This document shows positions 43,277-47,357 of a stretch of DNA of 47,357 nt, one piece after another. The notes below the pieces were generated by a model. That model was not told the origin of the DNA. It ran no database searches and saw only the letters and a program-made list of their open reading frames with translations. A program made the translations under genes and the position numbers. Origin of the DNA: Methylotenera_A sp031381645. GTDB lineage: Bacteria > Pseudomonadota > Gammaproteobacteria > Burkholderiales > Methylophilaceae. Positions within the stretch are counted from its first letter, which is position 1. Each line of letters starts with the position of its first letter. The DNA is taken from the NCBI GenBank assembly GCA_031381645.1, contig JANMYB010000088.1, positions 1 to 47,357 of the forward strand, given 5' to 3'.

Positions 43277-45009
43277 ACCACCTCTTTTGCATCTTCGATT
43301 GATTCGGGCGGAATCACGATGTTGGTGTTAGGCGAATCTTGCGGCACAGCCAGCATGCGCAAGGCATCCGCCATGACTGCGGCAAACACTGGCGCGGCCA
43401 CTATACCTCCATAATATTGTTCATTTTCAATGCCAGGCTCATCGATCATCACCGCCATAATCAGGCGCGGATTAGAGGCTGGCGCAATTCCCACAAACGA
43501 ACCTACATATTTATCTTTTTCATATCCTGTACCACCAATCTTATGTGCAGTACCAGTTTTCCCTGCCATGCGATAACCCGCCACTTGAGCCCTAAGCGCC
43601 GTGCCTCCTGGCTGTACGACCATCTCAAGCATGTCTTTCACATCATTGGCCACTTGTGCTGAAAATACTTGATGGCCTACTGGAGACTCAGCCAACTTGA
43701 TGAGCGAAACTGGCTTTAGCTCGCCCTCGTTAGCAAATACCGTATAAGAACGTGCAAGCTGTAACAAGGTCACACTAATCCCATGCCCATACGACATAGT
43801 CGCCTGCTCGATTGGTCGCCAAGTTTTGTAGCTGCGCAAAATACCCGAAGCCTCGCCCGGAAAGCCAATATTGGCACGGGTTCCAAAGCCTAACTGATTA
43901 AACGTGCTCCAAAGCTCTTCTTTTTTAAGACTCAACGCCATTTTTGCTGCACCTACATTGGACGACTTTTGTACCACTTGCGCCACCGTCAAAATTCCGT
44001 GCGGATGCGTATCGTGAATGGTAGCTGGTCCAATACTTAAAGCACCTGGTGCAGTTTGAATTTTTGTATCTGGCTTATAATCCCCAAACTGCATGGCCGC
44101 CGCCGCGGTTACAGCTTTCATGGTAGAGCCAGGCTCAAACATATCGGTAATAGCGCGATTACGCATTTTGCCTTTAATGTTCACTGGATTATTGGGGTTA
44201 TATGTTGGCAAATTCACCATTGCTAATACTTCGCCCGTTTTTGCGTCCAATATCACCGCTGCACCCGCCTTGGCTTTATGCACTTCTACCGCTTTTTGCA
44301 ACTCTCTAAACGCCAAATATTGCAGACGACGGTCGATGCTCAATACCAGATCTCTTCCATCTTGCGGGACTTTCACTGCCTCTAAATCTTCTACAATATG
44401 GCCTTGCCTATCTTGAATCACGCGGCGACTGCCAGGCTTGCCAGAAAGCAGACTATTTTTCGCCAATTCGAAACCTTCCTGACCATTATCATCAATGCCC
44501 GTGAAGCCCACCAAATGCGCGGTGACATCACCAGCTGGATAAAAACGTTTGTATTCTCGTTGCAAAAATACGCCTGGAATGTCTAAACTCATGACCTTTG
44601 CGGCTAAATCGGGTGAAATGCGGCGTTTTAAATACACAAATTCACGTTCTCTATTGGCGATTTTTTTGTCGATGTCTTTGGTTTTAATCGTCAACAGTTT
44701 TGCTAATGCGGTTTTTTGTAATTTGCTAATCTTTACATCTGGCGGACTTGCCCAAACCGATTCTACAGGGCTACTAATGGCTAAAAGCTCGCCATTTCTA
44801 TCAGTAATTTTGCCGCGATGCGCTTGCAGCACCAAGGCACGGCTATAACGCGCATCACCTTTTTGCTGCAAAAATTCTTTGTGTAAACTTTGCAAATAAA
44901 TGCCGCGCATAAACAAGCCTGCAAACAGCACCAATACGCCAATGAGCAACACGCGTCTGCGCCAAGCAGGTAGCTTAACGATGTGATGCTGTGGGTGGTT
45001 ATAAGCCAT
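43273..45009 (-). CDS. ftsI: Septal transpeptidase FtsI (PBP3)
   Basis: Class B penicillin-binding protein that cross-links septal peptidoglycan with FtsW. From the ATG at 45009 it has 578 residues: a short cytoplasmic part, one membrane helix (about 18-38), a pedestal domain and the transpeptidase with Ser295 in EPGSTMKAV, SSN in VVQKSSNVGAAKM and KTG in AGKTGTAHKIG. The longer frame to 45120 would overlap ftsL and is rejected; the chosen ATG lies 2 nt after the ftsL stop. Confidence 0.96.
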   Translation of the reverse strand: MAYNHPQHHIVKLPAWRRRVLLIGVLVLFAGLFMRGIYLQSLHKEFLQQKGDARYSRALVLQAHRGKITDRNGELLAISSPVESVWASPPDVKISKLQKTALAKLLTIKTKDIDKKIANREREFVYLKRRISPDLAAKVMSLDIPGVFLQREYKRFYPAGDVTAHLVGFTGIDDNGQEGFELAKNSLLSGKPGSRRVIQDRQGHIVEDLEAVKVPQDGRDLVLSIDRRLQYLAFRELQKAVEVHKAKAGAAVILDAKTGEVLAMVNLPTYNPNNPVNIKGKMRNRAITDMFEPGSTMKAVTAAAAMQFGDYKPDTKIQTAPGALSIGPATIHDTHPHGILTVAQVVQKSSNVGAAKMALSLKKEELWSTFNQLGFGTRANIGFPGEASGILRSYKTWRPIEQATMSYGHGISVTLLQLARSYTVFANEGELKPVSLIKLAESPVGHQVFSAQVANDVKDMLEMVVQPGGTALRAQVAGYRMAGKTGTAHKIGGTGYEKDKYVGSFVGIAPASNPRLIMAVMIDEPGIENEQYYGGIVAAPVFAAVMADALRMLAVPQDSPNTNIVIPPESIEDAKEVV

Positions 45010-45011
45010 GT

Positions 45012-45287
45012 TTAGCGCGCCATATCTTCTAGTGAGATAACTTGTATGCGTTTTGCATCGGGTACTTGCATGTTTAATTTTTTCGCAGCCAATTCTTCTA
45101 CGCGCGAATGCATAGCCCACGTGCTTTGCTCCAGTTGCAGCTGACCATACTCGGTATCGTATTTTTTGCCCAATTCTTGCAATTGCTCTAACTCAAAATA
45201 CAATTTGCGTGCCTTGTGTTGCGAGGTCACGATGCTCAAACTCACCAAAATGAGCACAAAAAATAAAATAAGATTTAGGCGCGTCAC
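45012..45287 (-). CDS. ftsL: Cell division protein FtsL
   Basis: Small bitopic divisome protein that acts with FtsB and FtsQ. From GTG at 45287 it has 91 residues, starting (M)TRLNLILFFVLILVSLSIV, then TSQHKARKLYFELEQLQ and a leucine-zipper-like periplasmic coil. This start fits the family better than an upstream GTG (45329), which would add 14 residues and overlap rsmH by 29 nt. A weak GAGCGG lies 9 nt before it. Confidence 0.88.
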   Translation of the reverse strand: MTRLNLILFFVLILVSLSIVTSQHKARKLYFELEQLQELGKKYDTEYGQLQLEQSTWAMHSRVEELAAKKLNMQVPDAKRIQVISLEDMAR

Positions 45288-45300
45288 TTTATTAATCCGC

Positions 45301-46299
45301 TCATTGGGTAGCTGTTCTCTCTGCCACACGCATTACCGCGCTTCTGCAGCGCACGTTTTGCTTAATTTCCATTGCGCTTGGTTTAATGGCTTTGCTTATC
45401 GAAACCAGGCGCGGCGGCGGTAAATCTTTCGCTTTAATTGGAAAATTGCTTGGAAAATCGTCGCGATTTTGTTCATTTTGAATAAACCGCTTCACGATTC
45501 TATCTTCTAGCGAATGAAAGCTGATTACCACTAACCTGCCGCCAACCTCCAGCAAATCTAGACACTTAGGTAGTATTAGCGATAACTCCTCAAGCTCTTG
45601 ATTGACGAAAATCCGTAAAGCTTGAAAGGTGCGCGTGGCTGTGTTCTGCCCCTGCTCGCTCTTGGGGATTGCACTTGCCACGATCGCGGCAAGCTGTCCT
45701 GTAGTGGTGATGGCGCGCCCGTCATTGCGCTCCTTAATAATCGCCCTTGCAACCTGCTTAGCAAACCGTTCTTCACCATAATGTTTTATCACCTCTCCTA
45801 ATTGTTGCTCTGAAATTGTGGACAGCAGTTCTGCAACTGTTTTACCACGCGTTTGATCCATGCGCATATCGAGTGGGCCATCAAACCTAAAACTAAACCC
45901 GCGCTCGCCTTCGTCGATTTGCGGCGATGAAATACCCAAATCCAGCAAAATGCCATCGACGTGCGTTAAATTGTTATCTGTTGCCAATTGATTGATTTCT
46001 GAAAAATGTCGATGCGAAATGTTGAATCGTGCGTCTTGAATTTGTTTGCCCGTTTCTATTGCGGCTAAATCTCTATCCAGCGCGAACAGGCGACCAGTTT
46101 TGCTCAACTTGGAGAGTATTTTTTTGCTATGTCCGCCGCGACCAAACGTACCGTCAATGTAGGTTCCGCTAGGTTTGATGTTGAGTGCATCAACCGCTTC
46201 TTCGAGTAAAACTGTGACGTGGATTGAAACTGTTGACATTGTTGCTGGCGACACTGACACTGCGGCTGTTGCGGGCGCCGAACTCGCGCCCATCATCAT
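45301..46299 (-). CDS. rsmH: 16S rRNA (cytosine-1402-N4)-methyltransferase
   Basis: SAM-dependent methyltransferase (MraW) acting on C1402. It has HVTVLLEEAVDALNIKPSGT, YIDGTFGRGGHSKKIL, LFALDRD, DGILLDLGISSPQID and the C-terminal VVISFHSLEDRIVKRF. The first 20 residues (Ala/Ser-rich) are poorly conserved, so an internal ATG before STVSIHVTVLLEE is an alternative; I keep 46299 because it overlaps mraZ by 4 nt (ATGA). Confidence 0.96.
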   Translation of the reverse strand: MMMGASSAPATAAVSVSPATMSTVSIHVTVLLEEAVDALNIKPSGTYIDGTFGRGGHSKKILSKLSKTGRLFALDRDLAAIETGKQIQDARFNISHRHFSEINQLATDNNLTHVDGILLDLGISSPQIDEGERGFSFRFDGPLDMRMDQTRGKTVAELLSTISEQQLGEVIKHYGEERFAKQVARAIIKERNDGRAITTTGQLAAIVASAIPKSEQGQNTATRTFQALRIFVNQELEELSLILPKCLDLLEVGGRLVVISFHSLEDRIVKRFIQNEQNRDDFPSNFPIKAKDLPPPRLVSISKAIKPSAMEIKQNVRCRSAVMRVAERTATQ

Positions 46300-46742
46300 A
46301 GTGAAAAGCCTTCTAATTCTGCGGGCATCTCAATGCCATCGCCACCCATGACGTTTTCGAGCTGTTTACGCCAGGCGCTTAAATTCCACATTTCAAAATG
46401 GCTGCCTTGGCCAACCAGCATCACATCTTTTTCTAAATTTGCAAACTCGCGCAAAGCGGGTGAAACCAACATGCGGCCTGCATTATCAATCGTAATATCC
46501 TCAGCATAGCCTACCAATAGGCGCTGCAAGCTGGATGACTGTTTATCAAAACTCGATAAGGCCATCATTTTGGTCTGAATCGGCTCCCACGCCGGTTGCG
46601 GATACAACAATAAACATCCATGTGGGTGAGCCGTCAACACCACATTACCTGCAGATTGCGTCAATAGCGCATCGCGATGCTTGGCGGGCACTGCCAGCCT
46701 ACCTTTTGCATCCATACTTAAATTTGTTGCACCGCGAAACAT
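46296..46742 (-). CDS. mraZ: Transcriptional regulator MraZ
   Basis: First gene of the dcw cluster. The 148-residue protein has two AbrB-like SpoVT repeats: FRGATNLSMDAKGRLAVPAK with HRDAL, and YAEDITIDNAGRMLVSPALR with EFANL. Known MraZ proteins bind TGGGN direct repeats with 5-nt spacers and repress their own operon. Three such boxes occur upstream of this gene, supporting autoregulation. Confidence 0.96.
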   Translation of the reverse strand: MFRGATNLSMDAKGRLAVPAKHRDALLTQSAGNVVLTAHPHGCLLLYPQPAWEPIQTKMMALSSFDKQSSSLQRLLVGYAEDITIDNAGRMLVSPALREFANLEKDVMLVGQGSHFEMWNLSAWRKQLENVMGGDGIEMPAELEGFSL

Positions 46743-46793
46743 GGTTGAATAAAAGCCTTATAATTTCTATTGTTTATTTGGGTTTGTTGGGTC

Positions 46794-46844
46794 AAAAAGT
46801 GAGGAATCACTAACCACCCCTAGCTTGAGTTAGTCATTCCCCAC
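46794..46844 (-). terminator. Attenuator-like hairpin in the mraZ leader
   Basis: On the mraZ strand GTGGGGAATGACTAAC pairs with GTTAGTGATTCCTCAC (15 of 16 positions, one being a G-U wobble, one mismatch) around a 14-nt loop, directly followed by TTTTT. It lies after the predicted transcription start and 52 nt before the mraZ start codon. The 5' arm contains the last MraZ box. It could attenuate dcw transcription or end transcripts coming from rnpB. Confidence 0.68.
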
Positions 46845-46863
46845 AAAAACCCACTTTTCCCCA
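46839..46863 (-). promoter_or_regulatory. Three MraZ-binding boxes
   Basis: TGGGG (46859-46863), TGGGT (46849-46853) and TGGGG (46839-46843) on the minus strand, separated by 5-nt spacers, exactly the TGGGN-N5-TGGGN-N5-TGGGN pattern described for E. coli MraZ. They start 8 nt after the predicted -10, where bound MraZ would block the polymerase. Confidence 0.8.
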
Positions 46864-46871
46864 CAAATTGA

Positions 46872-46900
46872 ACTATAGATATAAATAAAGCGCTTTGCAA
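46872..46900 (-). promoter_or_regulatory. Sigma70-like promoter of the dcw cluster
   Basis: TTGCAA (46895-46900), a 17-nt spacer and TATAGT (46872-46877) on the minus strand. The position upstream of the MraZ boxes fits the expected main mra promoter. Confidence 0.65.
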
Positions 46901-46942
46901 GCACTTTTTGACATTTTTTCTTTATAAGACAAAGACTTAGCG

Positions 46943-46967
46943 CATTTTTGTGCAAAAAACAAAAATG
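46943..46967. repeat. AT-rich inverted repeat between rnpB and the dcw promoter
   Basis: CATTTTTGT and ACAAAAATG form a perfect 9-bp inverted repeat around gcaaaaa. A second palindrome, ATCAGTA-T-TACTGAT, lies at 47008-47022. The 250-nt stretch between the promoter and rnpB holds no gene; these may be protein sites or weak terminators. Confidence 0.45.
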
Positions 46968-47096
46968 TTAATAATCAATAACTTATAAAATTAAGTGAAT
47001 GTGAAATATCAGTATTACTGATTATGTGATTGAATTGCATGACTGGCGAGAAAGCAAACTTAAACTAAGCAAACATAAACTGACGAACTTGATACA

Positions 47097-47145
47097 AAGA
47101 CCGTAAAGGTCTTCCCCTATTTACTAAGCCACTAAAGTGGCAAGT
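47097..47145 (-). terminator. Tandem small hairpins downstream of rnpB
   Basis: On the minus strand GCCAC-TTTA-GTGGC follows the RNA end within a few nt, then AAGACC-TTTAC-GGTCTT followed by TGT. The U-tract is poor, so termination here is only probable. Confidence 0.4.
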
Positions 47146-47148
47146 AAA

Positions 47149-47357
47149 GAGTGAAGCTAGCCGATAAGCCGGGTTCTGTCGTATATTGCTACACGTAACA
47201 GTCATTCATCTAGGCGCACACTTGCGCGTGCGCTCAAGCAACCTACCCGCTGGCAGCGCGAGCCACGCCTATTGCCAGCCTATTTGGTCTTGCTGCAGAT
47301 GGAGGTTACCGCGTTTCACCGTAACTTAATACGCTCGTCTCTGTGGCCCTATTCCGC
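47149..47357 (-). ncRNA. rnpB: RNase P RNA (3' part, runs off the window)
   Basis: Catalytic RNA of RNase P, which trims tRNA 5' leaders. The minus strand contains the hallmark 3' end ACAGAACCCGGCTTATCGG followed by the P1 half GCTAGCTTC, the L15 region GGTAACCTCC...CAGCAAGACCAAATAGG that includes the GGU which binds tRNA CCA, and GCCACAGAGACGAG. Only the last 209 nt or so lie inside the window; the 5' half is missing. The 3' end is placed by analogy with E. coli. Confidence 0.95.

Noticed and set aside
45010..45120. N-terminal extension of ftsI
   Set aside because: It overlaps ftsL out of frame and would place a basic, unconserved segment before the membrane anchor.
46767..46795. Second promoter (TTGACC at 46790-46795) downstream of the mraZ leader hairpin
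   Set aside because: No acceptable -10 hexamer occurs 16-18 nt from it; TATAAG lies too far away.
1..47357. CRISPR arrays, tRNA or rRNA genes, complete insertion sequences, prophage genes
   Set aside because: Looked for on both strands; no regularly spaced repeats, cloverleaf sequences, rRNA, transposase or phage genes were recognised. The only structural RNA found is rnpB.

Overview
The window looks like the chromosome of a betaproteobacterium, most probably a methylotroph of the Methylophilaceae (Methylotenera-like). This is an inference from gene order (secA next to an M23 peptidase and dciA; tkt-gap-pgk-purC; argB-HAD-slmA; a complete division and cell-wall cluster ending in ftsZ-lpxC), from moderate AT-richness and from protein flavour. 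No 16S or methanol gene is present to prove it. Nearly all genes are housekeeping genes; accessory DNA is confined to two small islets.

Layout. 1-2154: the 5' two thirds of secA and an M23 peptidase, both on the minus strand. 2190-6419: dciA, a TauE/SafE-type transporter, a K+-independent proton-pumping pyrophosphatase (hppA) and a VIT1-type metal transporter, on the plus strand. 6684-13478: a minus-strand block of soluble pyrophosphatase, DedA, DUF1232, purC, pgk, gap and tkt, with a hairpin terminator between tkt and gap. 13690-17995: a GST, then an accessory islet (structured non-coding DNA, a toxin-antitoxin pair whose toxin is frameshifted, and an orphan membrane protein), then a chalcone-isomerase-like protein, a Gfo/Idh/MocA oxidoreductase and a thioredoxin-like protein. 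18051-22746: rsmE, an unusual argA with an N-terminal XRE-type DNA-binding domain, argB, a pyrimidine-5'-nucleotidase-like HAD protein and slmA. 22751-23655: a strongly AT-rich DUF4238 gene and a REP-like palindrome. 23638-28047: cca, an NDUFA9-like SDR, slt and a small membrane protein. 28062-46742: the dcw cluster on the minus strand, transcribed mraZ, rsmH, ftsL, ftsI, murE, murF, mraY, murD, ftsW, murG, murC, murB, (small ORF), ddl, ftsQ, ftsA, ftsZ, lpxC. 46743-46900: its leader, with a sigma70-like promoter, three MraZ boxes and an attenuator-like hairpin. 47149-47357: the 3' part of the RNase P RNA gene.

The dcw genes are packed with 1-4 nt overlaps, which implies one translationally coupled unit building lipid II and the septum. 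secA, slt, the M23 peptidase, lpxC and DedA add other envelope functions. argA and argB supply the first two steps of arginine synthesis; tkt, gap and pgk serve sugar-phosphate metabolism.

Most interesting: the HTH-ArgA fusion with a palindromic operator candidate on its own promoter; a dispersed element of about 126-130 bp with terminal inverted repeats, present twice, each copy starting at the stop codon of a gene and in the same orientation relative to it; the attenuator-like hairpin overlapping a MraZ box; a coupled 59-aa ORF between murB and ddl; and a Cca C-terminus encoded by a REP-like palindrome.
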